Below, one piece after another: positions 33,512 through 46,087 of a DNA stretch of 64,000 nucleotides. The translations under genes and the position numbers were made by a program. Position 1 is the first letter of the stretch; each line of letters begins with the position of its first letter. The DNA lies in NCBI GenBank assembly GCA_964023275.1, contig OZ029920.1:641326-705325 (forward strand), read 5' to 3'. Source of the DNA: Norana najaformis. Lineage: Eukaryota > Annelida > Clitellata > Crassiclitellata > Hormogastridae. The notes beneath the pieces are model-generated. The model had not been told where the DNA came from, searched no databases, and was given only the letters and a program-made list of their open reading frames with translations.

Positions 33512-33929
33512 GACAGCAGTTTATTTATATCGACGAATCGTCTAGCGCTACTTGTTCATTAATAATTCTACATCATTGGAAATTGCGGGTTAAATTTCCG
33601 CTGCTTAATTTTTACTTTCGATTTCAAATTCTAAAGGTTGCTCTGATCGATAAAATTTATCTGTGGCATTTTCTAAGATAAATTAAGACGTTGAGTTCAA
33701 AATCTTCTCCAAAACCGAAAAAGCCATTTCTGATTTGTACTCGTTCTTGTTTTTTATACCTGTCGTCAGAGTCTACATGCTAAGACAGCTTCTCGATTGG
33801 CGCAACACTACAGCTACTAAACACTTTGTTTAATCGACTCCAACAATCACAGTATAGCGCATGGATTTAACAAATTAACACATTAAGAGACATTTAGGAC
33901 CTGATAAAAACAGTCAAATGTTTTCTTAC

Positions 33930-34500
33930 TTTGTGTCTTCTTGACAGTTTCTTATTAAAATACGTTTCTAGTTAAATGAGGTCAAACTAAGTGCATGCAA
34001 ATGACAGCATAGCCTATTTACCTCTAACTGCCTTGGTTGCTATATTTGCCTGGACTAGTTTTCTGCGCACCCTAAACGCCTGACTGATTGACATAGGCAG
34101 AAACCTTTTACAAAGTTAGCTCGATTATACAAGGGATGATAGGATCAATGGGATAGTTTATGTCCTAAAAATGATTAGTTACAATTTTCGTATTACTGTT
34201 TGTTCATGCTGTCGTATGCAATGACATCCTGTCGTTTATTCTCACGCTTGCTGGTTATCAACGCACATAAAGACGTAAGATGGTATGCCTAGAATTAGGA
34301 TTAAAATTGGCTTAAAACTGTTTTTTATTTCTTCATTGTTGTGTAGAAGAGTTTATTCATAAAACGTCTAAATTTAGAGATCTGTTCGTCGCAAGAGGAT
34401 GCTGAACTCATGGTACGTACAAGAATCAGTTGCTCCAACAATTGATCATTTATTTCCAATATTTCACTTATTTTCAATATGTTTGAAGCCGGTTGGATGC
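33930..34500 (-). promoter_or_regulatory. Predicted non-coding first exon and promoter region of gene B
   Basis: Donor 'gacacaaa|gtaaga' at 33930/33929. The upstream sequence aligns with copies A and C through 'ctgactgattgacataggcag', 'acaagggatgataggat' and 'gcaagaggatgctgaa'. No open frame. Start site not placed. Confidence 0.45.
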
Positions 34501-34519
34501 CTGCATGCGATCACATGTT

Positions 34520-35400
34520 AGGTACATAAAGATACAAAAATAATCACTGACGTAGATATGACAACAAATTACCGTTGCTTTGTTGTGTGTCACAGATAGC
34601 TGTTAGATTTTATTATCAAGTAAGTTTAAACCTGGTTTTGCGTGTTGTACTCAAGGTGTTTCAGGACTTGGCGCGTCTGCTTTTGGTTGTTAAGGCGTGC
34701 GATATTGAACGCAGAACCCGTGAATTGTAAATTAAAGAGTTGCAGGTGATCGTTGCCCACCGGAATGTAATTGTTATTGTAATCGCAAATTTATAAAGCG
34801 CCTTTTCAACTCAAACTCCTGAGAAGTGGTCCCAACCTGATAACTTATTTCTCAGAGATGGACCGACCGTATCGAAACTTCAATGCTTCCATGTGGTGAA
34901 AAATTGTGCCAACGGAACAGCTAGGTTACGTTGCGCAGATGAGCAAAGGGATCTGCGGTCAGTCATGGATGAGACCGAGTTACGTAGCTCCATAAGATAA
35001 GTTGCAGCAAAGCCTGAAAGGCAATCACGGGTAAACATTACATTTTTTGCATGATGTGTGCGTGCGTGTGTGTGTGTGTGCGTCTGTGCGCGCGTGCGTC
35101 TGTGTGTGTGTGTGTGTGTGTTGGCATGTATTCCATAGACTAACAGGCTGTAGATAAGATACAAAAGCGTACTATAAAAGAAACTGAATCAAAATAGTAA
35201 TACTATCAGATCAGACTATAACAGATTACTTAATATATTGATATAGTAAGTTGGTAATTAGGCGGATGTTATTCGCAGGCGGCCTCGGCAGTTAATGAGC
35301 GCAACATAAACTTATTCTTTCCAAAGTTTCTTTATGGTGAAATTGGATACCATTTTAAAAGTGTTATCCTTTACATCATAAGTTCTCCAAAGGAATTTGC
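34520..35400. other. Distal flank of copy B with GT repeat
   Basis: GT-rich microsatellite at 35058-35122 followed by 'ttggcatgtattccatag', shared with 24915 in copy A. A LINE-like 3' phrase ('tgtaatcgcaaatttataaagcgcctttt') lies at 34775-34810. No gene seen. Confidence 0.45.
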
Positions 35401-35409
35401 AAATGTCTA

Positions 35410-35940
35410 ATTCCGCCACTGCCTTGTTTTGGGGTAGTGCCAGTCCCAAGCCTGGATAAAGGAGGAGTGCGACGTCAATGGCTTTTGATGCCATAAGGTG
35501 TCGTTAAACTGAGGGAACCTGCAAATTCCTATGTTTTGCCAAGGTGGATCACCGTGGATGATAACGGCCTTAACAGCCGAAAGATGTCGCTAAACATTGG
35601 AAACTACAACTAATTGCAAATGTTTGCTCATTCGCTGCAAACTCTTCCACTGCCTTTAATCAGGTGGTCCAGTTCGAAGCCTAGGTAACGGAGGAGGCGA
35701 ATCTATTCATCTTGGTTATGACACAGCATCGTTAAACAGAAAGTACTTATTAAAATTCGTTAACTGCGACGAATCGACGTCTCGCGGAGGAAAACCTAGA
35801 CAACGTTTAGACTGAAAACATAATATAACCTCGATATCAAGGGCCCTAATTGCGAGAAGCCGTTAAACGCTTGAATCCATTAATAATGTTAGAATCCTAT
35901 TAGACACCCTTAAATCACTATTATCTAACAATATATTAAA
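35410..35940 (+). repeat. Module cluster: A, core, A, core, B
   Basis: A 35412-35517, core 35555-35615, A 35645-35752, core 35825-35890, B 35899-35940. A regular alternation with spacing like that at 18.4-19.1 kb, in the same orientation. Confidence 0.65.
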
Positions 35941-35989
35941 TATATTAAATATTAAATGCCCCCAATCTCGAGGCCCCAATATCCCATAA

Positions 35990-36827
35990 ACAGGCAACTT
36001 AGGACCGCCCACTTATCCAAAAGAGTCTGGCAACCCTCAGAGCCTCAATAACATCCGAGTACCACGAAGCCAGATTTAAGGCAGTTTCTTCACCACACTC
36101 TGGCGACTGGCTTTTGGCGCTGCCCATAAGTGCCTGCGGCTTGAGGCTAGACGGTGAGGCTGTACGCATCGCAACAGGCCTAAGACTTGGGATAGACTTG
36201 TGCGCCCCTCACGTTTGCCCCTGCGGGTTTCTGGTCACTGCGGACGGCTCGCACGGTCTAGCATGCCCTTTAGGCCCAGGGTGAACAGCAAGACACGCCT
36301 GTATCAATGACATCGTGTGGCGCGCCCTCGTGAAGGCTGGCTTTCCATCAACTAAAGAACCAGCAGGATTGGTTAGGTCCGACGGCCGACGACCTGATGG
36401 AGCAACCCTCATTCCTTGGGAAGGGGGTAAATGCTTGACCTGGGACGCCACAGTAATCGATACTCTGGCAGTCTCTTATCGATCCAGAACAGCCGTGGTC
36501 GCAGGTGCTGCTGCTGAGATCGCAGCAGAACGAAAGACCACAAAATACAGTGATATTCTCTCGACACACTGCTTCGTCCCTCTGGCCTTCGAGACTCTAG
36601 GCCCCATAAATAAGGAAGGCTTCAGCCTCATCAAGATAATCGGACGCCATTTAACCCAAGTATCGGGAGACAAGAGGGAGACTTCTTTCCTGTTCCAACG
36701 CCTCTCCATTGCCATCCAGCGATCTAACGCGATTGCCTTTAACGGCACATTCTTGGAGCCAGATTTAAGCGAAGACTGGCAATTCCAGAGAACAATCACC
36801 GGCCGGAAGACAGCCTCAGATCAGTGA
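35990..36827 (+). pseudogene. Retroelement fragment: CCHC knuckle plus restriction-like endonuclease motif
   Basis: One frame reads from an SGDWLLALPISACGLRLD block through a zinc knuckle (C.C then HG..C, near 36214-36266) to RRPDG...WDATV, the spaced P-D...D motif of restriction-like endonucleases in some non-LTR retrotransposons. The RETSFLFQRLS block then follows, also typical of this group of invertebrate polymerase tails. A TGA at 36282-36284 breaks the frame just after the knuckle, so the copy is dead. No polymerase core is present upstream. The exact clade is uncertain. Confidence 0.6.
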
Positions 36828-36852
36828 GACGAACATTCTACCCATTCAGACC

Positions 36853-37200
36853 ATGCTTCTTCGCTTCCACATAATTTCCCTTGTCTTCTACCGCCTGTCG
36901 AAGGTCAGCCGGCGGGTCGAGGTCGAGAAGACGTCGACGCTCGGGTCAGTGAAGCCCACGACGCAGGCGCCTTCGAAGCAGACGACGACGGCGATGAAGA
37001 GGAGGGAGTTGGTGGTGCTGGATGTTCGTCCGATCCACACCGGAAGTTCTTGCGCTCCATCGAAGAAACGCCCACAGAACGCTCTACACTTACGCGACCG
37101 CTTCTTCACCACGGCGCTTAAAGACAAGATCACGAGATTCGAAGATGCAGCTAGTCGACCTGTTTCCAGTGTGCCAGCCTGGACGCCACAGCATCTCTAG
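36853..37200. other. GC-rich island with open frames on both strands
   Basis: Sharply richer in GC than its surroundings, with G or C at nearly every third position of the plus frame 36853-37200. Because codon third positions coincide on the two strands, the minus frame 37133-36888 shows the same bias and has a hydrophobic stretch (LLFIAVVVCFEGACVVG). Either could be a coding exon, or the DNA could be a foreign or recently acquired segment. No domain recognised on either strand. Confidence 0.3.
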
Positions 37201-37665
37201 TTGCTCCAGCAACAATAGATTTGTTTCATAATTGAAGTGACGTAATATAAATTAATTACCAAGGAAGGTAAATAGCAAGATAAGATTCTGCAATGGGAAG
37301 ACATGATCATTGATGCTTTCTAAAAACACTTCGCGTAGCACTCTCACGCTCAGATTGTGTCACTGATATGTAGGCCAGGAATCATCGCTTCATTTGATGT
37401 ATTTTACGCTCGTATTATTGAGCTTGATTTAATCTAATTTAATAACTTATTTTTAACCTTAGAAGAAATATACGACGTCGTCTTTAATTAGTAAGGTCTC
37501 TTGCAATTCCCAAAATTCAACTCGGAAACAGGAAATGCCAAAGCGGGGTCTGTTGAAGAAAAACAAATCTGTCGTGTTAGTTTTATGCGAGGATGATGAC
37601 GGCCGTTGACAGGTTTCGTTAATATAGCGCCAAAGGAATTACGTGAACAGCCTACTTAATACTGA
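37201..37665. other. Intergenic stretch, nothing recognised
   Basis: AT-rich DNA with only a faint core-like phrase near 37595-37625. Confidence 0.4.
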
Positions 37666-37668
37666 AAA

Positions 37669-37768
37669 TTATAATCGTAATCGCAATCGTAATCTCGGGA
37701 TTTCTGCAGCGCCCAACGAAAGCCACGTCACGGCGCTCAGTAAACACAAAATCGATAGGCAAAAATTT
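37669..37768 (-). mobile_element. GATTAC-tailed LINE 3' end fragment
   Basis: On the minus strand, 100 bp of the LINE 3' UTR end with interrupted GATTAC-like units. Matches the ends at 8700-8855 and 61360-61460. Confidence 0.65.
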
Positions 37769-37982
37769 TTCGGTTCCTTAACCCTTTGGAGTCCTTTGTC
37801 CCATGGAGAGGGACATTCCCAAAAATCGGATTCGATACTATGTCCCACTTGGCGGGACATCCACCTAGGACTAGCCCATGTAGTCTGGTGTCCCTCGCAG
37901 TGGTCCAAATGGTATATTTATAGCGAATACGTTATCAGTAGACATGTAACTTGAGTAATAGTAAGTATCGTTATGTAAAGTA

Positions 37983-39060
37983 GGGTCGGCGTTGACAGTC
38001 ATGAGATGTCGTCAAACGCTCGATTCTATTATTCAAAAAATAATTATGTATTTCACTATTAAAACCCTGCAACATTAACAATGGTGTTACCTTACACGTT
38101 AGGTACGTTCAATAATATATAATTATTGTGCGCCATTCATGAAACTCACGTTATCGGTATGATTATCACTCAAACACCACATCCCGACAAAAGCTCATCT
38201 CTTCAAATCATTCCGCTCTTGGGCTTCGAAACGTTTTCTTGTGGCGGCCATCGACTAATGCCTTGAGCATTAACACTGTGGAGACAGGAAAGCATTATTG
38301 TTTAGTAGTAGTATCCATGACTTGGCAGGTTGTGACCAGAGTCACAGCCTGCATTGTGGCACGTACGTGAGTTATTAACCGACTGTTTCCATTGTTTACT
38401 GATCAGCATATAGTCAGTCTCAGTTCTGGCGACTCCATCTGGGCGCTTCCGCGTTTAGCTATGTTTATTATGCACTGGCAGCTGCGATATGTCGTTTAAC
38501 ACTCGACGCTACTAATAATAGTCGGTCTTCTTTAGACACCTTTAAATCGCTCCATTAGGCGTTATATATTCGTAACTCGGTCACTGCCTTGTTTGGAGGT
38601 AATGCCAGTCCCAAGCCTGGACAAAGGAGGAAGGCGAAGGCAACGGCCTTTGATGCCATAAGCTGTCGTTAAACTGAGGAACTACTACTACTGCGGTAGC
38701 TACTGCCTTTAGTCGGGTAGTGCCAGACCCAAGCCTGGATAAAGGAGGAGGGCGACGTCAACGGCATTTGATGCCAGAAGATGTCGCTAAACAATGAAAC
38801 TACTAATTGCTGGTGCCCACGGAACGTTTACACCTTATACATACGCCAAAGTCGACGTCATCGACTCTGACATCGGCAAGATGTCGCTAAAAGCTTGCTG
38901 CAACTAATAAGATATCATGATGTCTTTAAACACCTTTAAATCGCTCTTTCCGACATAATATATTCTTAATTTTAGGTAGCTTCCTTAGAACCTGTTAGGG
39001 TTTTTTCGACGTAAACGGCCCTAAAGCCACAAACTGCCGTTAAACGAAGAATAGCGCAAG
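37983..39060 (+). repeat. Module array: core, core, B, A, A, core, B, core
   Basis: Core 37983-38035 and 38465-38520; B 38529-38573; A 38577-38693; A 38695-38807; core 38853-38915; B 38928-38972; core 39008-39058. Two A modules sit head to tail, and the right half of each A is itself a core, so core-to-core spacing is about 118 bp there. This is the densest plus-strand block. Confidence 0.7.
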
Positions 39061-39474
39061 ACGGTTGTTTAGAATTTTAGGTATTTAGGATTTTGTGAAA
39101 CCTGATAACCTCAAAAATTTCCCAATTTGTGTGTTTTGTTTGTGTCGTCAAAGAAATTAAGAACGAGCATGAAATCGGATATTCCTTTTATGTTTTCGAT
39201 TGAAATATACATTGTAATGAATCAACATGGCGGCGATTGAGTCATTTAAGTCATATATATACCGCAGCACTGAACTCAGAACTAATATGATGTGCACTGC
39301 CTTCTGTATAAGTTATCTTTTCGATTGAAATAGACAGTTGCTGTATTTATTTTAAGGCCGAGTTTCTTACTGGGTCCAGTGGGGCAAAATTATAGAAATC
39401 TCGGCTCTGGTGGGTGTCTAAATCCTCGACCTCTCGAATGCCAGCCTAAAAGCAAAACTTAAACGTAAAAACAT
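39061..39474. other. Intergenic with AT-rich palindromic repeat
   Basis: Starts with the AT-rich palindrome-like repeat (39060-39130) also found near 25105 and 52490. Otherwise nothing recognised. Confidence 0.4.
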
Positions 39475-39476
39475 CC

Positions 39477-39573
39477 CACACACGCACACGCACATACGCA
39501 CACGATCGCAAACATGCCAATACACAGTTTTTGCGCGTGTGCGTGAGTACGTGTGCGTGTGGGGGTGTGTGTG
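39477..39573. repeat. AC/GT inverted-repeat hairpin
   Basis: A CACACGCACACGCACATACG arm (39477-39505) faces a GCGTGTGCGTGAGTACGTGT arm (39533-39573) across a short spacer, so the two microsatellite arms are imperfect reverse complements. Confidence 0.65.
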
Positions 39574-39599
39574 TAAGCGCAGTTGACAAAGATATATTA

Positions 39600-40617
39600 G
39601 TTTCCACTGGTAAACGACATCTTCTGGCATCAAAGGCCGTTGGCGTCGCCCTCCTCCTTTATCCAGGCTTGGGACTGACACTAACCGATTAAACGCAGTG
39701 GCGTAGTTTAATCAAATATAAATTTTGCAAACGTGTTATAAAGGTGTCGGAGGCAGTTGTACAATAATACTGTTTTTGTGACATATTGTGGATACGAATC
39801 GGATGCTTAATGCGACTTAAGAAACCCATGATTTGAAAATCAGATAAATCAAGAAAGGTTAGGCTGATGTCATTTACAAACGACAGATTTTAAAATTATA
39901 TTGATTTTTTTGGGAAAATATACAAATGTAGCTATGCATACCCATTTATCATTATCGGGCAGTTTTCACAACTTACAAATTAAAACTTAGTAATTTTTAA
40001 TGGAACTAGAGTTGCAAATTGCCTAGAAAACAGCATAGATATTGCGTTTTAAAGATTAAGATCTCGTGAAAAGCTAATCAATTTTACCTCTGCCTGCTGT
40101 TTTATTGGGCGATTGGTTGCTTTTCATTTTATGGATTCCGGAGCCGTTGACGTCGACCTTTTGTTACCAGAACCACTCTGAAATTAAAAGCGCCTAACGC
40201 AGCTTTATATATAGCGTCATCGAAGAACATTTAAGAGGTGTCTTTTGAAACCCCACTAACTTTGCGCGAGTGCAAATATAGGATGCAAATATAACAAAGT
40301 AAGAAACGTTTCAAAGGCTTCCAACAGAACTGCATTTTCAACTAAATGTTAAGCGCCAACCGAATATACACCAACAAACTTGCCATACAGTATTTTGTTT
40401 CATATTTTCTACTATTATTGTTGCAGTTTCTTAGCGCCATCTTATGGCTGCCGTGACCGCAACATCGTCATTACATCGAGTTGCATTTTACGAAAGTTCA
40501 TCAACTCTTTGGAAAAGACGCATGAGGTGGTTCCAATGTTTAAAGACATCTCATGACATCAAAGGCCGTTGAAGTCGCCCTCCGCCTTCATCCAGGCTTC
40601 AGACTGGCACTACCTCA
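39600..40617 (-). repeat. Inverted module copies: A, core, B, core, A
   Basis: On the minus strand: A 39600-39700, core 40135-40162, B 40232-40260, core 40431-40462, A 40548-40617. From about here rightwards most module copies are on the minus strand. The 39700-40130 stretch between them shows no gene. Confidence 0.6.
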
Positions 40618-41592
40618 CAAATTCGTCAATGAGTCAGGGTTCCGTTCCAGCGTCACATAAAAGGGCAGTTGTTTTTCCCTCCCTCAAGCCCCAAGGTCTG
40701 GACCCTAAGCCTCCTTCTAACTATCGTCCTATTTCTAACCTTTCCTTCCTCTCGAAGCTCCTTGAAAGATGTATCTCTCTTCAACTGGTTGAATACCTTG
40801 AATCTAATTCTCTCATGCCTCCCCTTCAATCTGGTTTTAGGAAATTCCATTCGACAGAATCACTCATCACCCGCCTTCTAGCTGACATCTTTCATGCCTT
40901 TGACAATGGACATGTCACTCTTCTTGCTCTCTATGACGTCAGTGCTGCCTTTGACACTGTTGATCATTCCATTCTTTTAGAACGACTATCTAAATCCTTT
41001 GGCCTTACTGACTCAAATCGTCTTTGGTTTCGCTCAGTTCTCTCTGATCGCTCCCTTTCTGTTATTTTTGGCGCCACTCGCTCTGCCTGGACTCACATTC
41101 CATATGGTCTTCCCCAGAGTTCGGTACTTGCACCGCTTCTATATATCCTATATACTGCTGACCTGGCCAGTATACTTCTCCCCTTTGGTGTTTCGTCTCA
41201 CCAATATGCTGATGACACTCAATCCTCTACTCATGGCCCGGCTGCCTCAGCCACTCTGATGGTTGAACGGATCCTTGAGGCCACATCTGTTCTAGATCTC
41301 TGGATGTCTTCTAACCGCCTCTGTCTTAATCCTGTTAAGACTCAATATAACTGGCTAGGTGGCCGTGTCCAGCTTGCCAAAATTGACTTTACTTCCTTTT
41401 CTTCTAATTTCCCTCATTTCCATTTCTCTTCCTCAGTCCGTGACCTCGGAATAACCCTGGATCAAACTCTTTAATCCTGGATCAAACTCTTTCTCTGACT
41501 GACCATGTAAATAATATCTCCCGCTCTTGTCTTTACCACCTACGACAACTCCGATCTATTCGTCACTCGCTTAGAATTACTACGGATGTTAG
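40618..41592 (+). pseudogene. Broken CR1/L2-like LINE reverse transcriptase
   Basis: The frame includes NYRPISNLSFLSKLLER, SGFRKFHSTESL, the catalytic LYDVSAAFDTVDH, the GLPQSSVLAP block (usual QGSVLGP, here QSS) and YADDTQ, so the polymerase core is nearly complete. Both ends are cut by module copies (A at 40617, B from 41592). A 19-bp tandem duplication of 'cctggatcaaactctttaa' at about 41457-41493 shifts the frame and brings in a stop. After it the old frame can still be followed to about 41590. Dead copy, related to the LINE at 58462-60235. Confidence 0.85.
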
Positions 41593-42442
<850 letters not shown>

Positions 42443-42852
42443 CTACTAAAAGCCACTACTTAGACACCTTTAAATGGGTTTCTCCGACGACATATATAAA
42501 TCTAACTTTGGGTTAATTGGTTTGCCTTTTTTATCTGTCAGTAACTTCCAGTGTTTGATTGAAAAGGTTCTTTTGGTTGCCAGAGACGGCGTCGACCACA
42601 CCTTGCTTTACAAATTAAAGAAGAAATGACATTAGAAATGATGTTGGATATGCCGACGATCACTAAATAACGGCGGATTAACGGATTTGAAGGTGTTTAA
42701 AAATAGACAAATATCAGGGCAGTGTTGAGCGTTTCTTGGTTCTCTCAAAGCTGATCTCACAAAGTTCTAGGGGAACCCAAAATTATGCCACATAATTTCT
42801 GCCTTTCTGGTAAAAACACCTGACCCGGCAGTTTTAGTGCCCCGTTCAAACG

Positions 42853-42943
<91 letters not shown>
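42853..42943. repeat. TA microsatellite
   Basis: About 90 bp of TA dinucleotides just beyond the 3' flank of gene C. Confidence 0.95.
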
Positions 42944-42945
<2 letters not shown>

Positions 42946-43299
42946 GGTGTCTGTGTGTGTGTGATGGTAGCGAGAGCGCTGCTATTGTTGTTACGCCAAA
43001 TCGGTCACGCGAAGCAGTCCAGTGGATACCAACGTTAGCAGGGTCATCCAATTTCTACATTTATTTAGAGACAGTAACAGCAACGACCACTGCTTTTGAA
43101 CCACAATCTCTGTGAAAGGATAATGTTCATAAAAAAATCATATTTTATTATTACAAAGGTGGAGCGGATAAGTAGACGGCTACAGTGGACAGAAATGGGG
43201 CCGCAAGAGATATAAAAAGAGCAGGAATGAGGATAGGTAACAGAAATATAACAATAACATAATAATATTTATGAAAGAAACAGTGTTGTTTTTTTTGCG

Positions 43300-44213
43300 C
43301 TATGGTATAAAACAAGACAATTTTTCGTAGGCATGTACCAGAGATGGTTTAGGCAGTTTTGCATGAATCTTCCACTCAGTCGGTTTATCCTCGATGATAT
43401 TTCGAACTGAAACATAACGTACGTCGTCACTGCATTTGCATTTCATTTTCCCATCTTTATCCGTTTCGCCGATTCCTCCTCCAATGACAAAGAGTCGTTC
43501 GTCCTCAAGAACCAAACCAAAGTGAGTGACTTTGGCCTTGAACTGTTGTCTTTCTTGCCAAGTCTCCGTCTCAAAGTTAAATATTAAACATGTATGGCGT
43601 CCAACTAAAATAGCAGATTTGTTCCAAAGCACAGCTTCCATCAGGTGACAGGACAGCGGCATTGGTTTGGAAAGGAGACTGCCTTTGTTCATTTTAGTGT
43701 CGTACACTTGAACATGATTCATCGCATAGTAATCTTTATTGCAACCACCGAAAATGAAGAGCAAATTCTTGAGTGGAACACAGTTGCCTGAGCCCTGGAC
43801 GCAGTGAACCAGCTTTCCAACTGTTGAGCATTTGTCGCTGACCGTGCTGTAGGCTTCCACGCTGTCTAGAACTCTTCCATCTTCATCCACATATCCTCCA
43901 CAGATGTACAGTACTTCATCGATAAACGCTGCGCTGTGTCTTCGTCGGCCTTGAACTAAGGAAGCGCATTTCATCCAACCGGAAGCTATGTTGTATTTCC
44001 AGATTTCATCTCTTTTGGCTCCTATTCCCGTAACGTACATCGTGTTCCAGTTCACGGCGGCTGTGGCTTCTTCCTGCCATGTAATCGGTATTTGTTGTTG
44101 AGTTGAAATTTCGTTTGGACGACGCAAATTTATTTGGATGACGTCGTTTGTTCTGGTCGTACCATCAGTTAATCCCAAGACAATTCCACAGTTCTCAATC
44201 CGTGCAGTAGTTT
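43300..44213 (-). CDS. TRIM-kelch gene C, last exon (kelch repeats)
   Basis: Begins at 44213 after the acceptor 'ctgcgaaaacag' in phase 1 and is open to the stop at 43300, adding 303 residues. Five kelch repeats are seen (MYVTGIG, YICGG, FIFGG, ILVG, FVIGGG). It differs from A and B mainly in the fourth repeat and around the YYAMNHVQVYD region. The 3' flank, with AATAAA near 43145, is shared with gene A. Same expected role: target-binding propeller of a RING ligase. Confidence 0.85.
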
Positions 44214-44359
44214 CTGTTTTCGCAGATGAAACAGATATACTGAAAATTGATGGTTAAACTGACCATAATATTCATTTATCTTCACCGTTTATTATACTGA
44301 CCACTTAGCCGGTCATTTATTCATTTGCTCACTTCTCATGAACATTTGTCATAGAATGC

Positions 44360-44640
44360 TTAAATCTAAAGTAATGCAATCGAATGCAATGCAAAGTAAT
44401 CCAATATTATTTGATCAAGTGTAATGTAATCCAATGCAGTTTAGTGTTAGCTAATGCAATCTAATGCAATCATTCAGTCTAAGCTAATGTATTCTAATGA
44501 AATGCAATGACATCTAATGTATTATGATGCGATGCAATGTAATATAACCTTATTAAAACATTTGTGATATAATGCAATAAAATGTGATGTGATCCAATAT
44601 GAGGTTAAATAATGTATTGTAGTGTAATATAATATTACGT
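44360..44640. repeat. Degenerate 5-bp repeat in intron of gene C
   Basis: Long run of 'aatgcaat/aatgtaat' type pentamers at the same intron position as in A and B. It is longest in this copy. Confidence 0.6.
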
Positions 44641-44988
44641 TGTCCAATATAATATCAACTCTGGACACGATTATAGTTTCGTTTATTCTAAAATACACGT
44701 GGCCTCATTCGATGGTCGCTTCTAAGCTAAACCATATTTTAAAACCACAAGTCATTCGAAACAGAACCAGTCGAATATTCTGAGGTCTCTCAAGCCAGAA
44801 GACATGCGACACAAAAGATAAGCAATTCGGAAAAAATAAGTGATTTCAACCCAAACCAAAGCGATATCACAAAAGTTGGAGACCAAAGAGAGGACTTGTC
44901 CTCTTTGCAAGTTCTCTGTCCACTCTGCTAAAAAAAAACAAGTCATCCACCTCAGAATGTTAAATTATGCAACTTGGAAAATTTTTAC

Positions 44989-46087
44989 CTTTAATTTGTC
45001 CCACAATATTCCTGTTGAACTTCTCTAAAACTTCTACATCTGTTGATTGGAAAGAAACTTCGAATGGTCTACCAATGAATCCCTGGTAATCTTTCTCCAA
45101 CTCTTCTGCTCTCACTGACAATTTGTCAACAGAGCTGCAGATGTCTCTGGCCGATCCCTTCGATCTTAATTCGGCGCAGTATGTCTCAAAACTTTTTAAA
45201 ATAACGTGACTTCGTTCAATTTCATCCTTTTCGTTTTCACAATCCTTTATTTGCTTCTGTTTCATCAGAGACAACTCATCCAGCAGGGAATTTGTGTGGT
45301 CATCTATCATTTCTTTAAGTTTTAGATTTCTTTTCTGAATTTCACTTTCCGTTTTTGCTAATTTCAGAAGGATATTTTCCTTTCTCTGTTCCACGCTTTT
45401 TCCCTCTTTTAACATCTCATCTGCGTAAGTTGCAATCTTTAATACATTTGTGTGAATTGTTTGTCGGAATTGCTCCTCGACTGTCGTCACATCTTTGCAT
45501 TTATGTGATGCATGATTTTCAACGAAACATGCCACGCATAAGATTTTCTTGCAGTCAGCACAATAGAAGTCTAACGGTTTTTCATTATGATCAGTGCAAT
45601 TTCCTGTTCGTTGCATTTTTCTGATGTCTTCGTCCGTTTCACTCCCAATTTTCGCAACACGATGGTTTTTACTTAATTTTTGCACTTTATGTGCATTAGC
45701 ACAGCTATCGCAAAAGTTGTCTCTGCATTCAAAACAGCGTTTCGTAGCAGTTCTTGTCGTTTCGTCGCCCCTATAGAGATCTTTACATAAATCACATGGA
45801 AGGACTGGCGTGCTACTTTGTTGTAAATTTGTCGTGACTTCCATAAGATGTTTCATGAAGAAGTTTTTCTGCAGCTCATCGAGACCATTTGCTGGAATGA
45901 CGAACACTTTTCTGCATAAGGGACAAGGCATATTCCCTCGCGGTTTCTTCGTTGCTGTGTCGGCTGTTTGTTTGAGACATTCGTGACAGAACGTGTGAAT
46001 GCATGGCAGCATTCTCGGATCAGTAAATGTTTGGAAACATATACAGCATTCCGTCAGTTTCTGGAGTTGATGTCCCGCTTCACTCAT
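44989..46087 (-). CDS. TRIM-kelch gene C, first coding exon (RING, two B-boxes, coiled coil)
   Basis: ATG 46087 (MSEAGH), 366 codons plus one base, donor GTAAAA at 44988 in phase 1. The RING (CCIC, CIHTFCHEC, CPLC), both B-boxes (CDLC ... CFEC ... CDSC, then CTDHNEKPLDFYC) and the coiled coil are kept. It is four residues shorter than A and B, through small gaps near the C-terminal end (GRPFEV, STDVEVL). It is the most diverged of the three, so it probably split first. Joined product about 670 residues. Confidence 0.87.
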
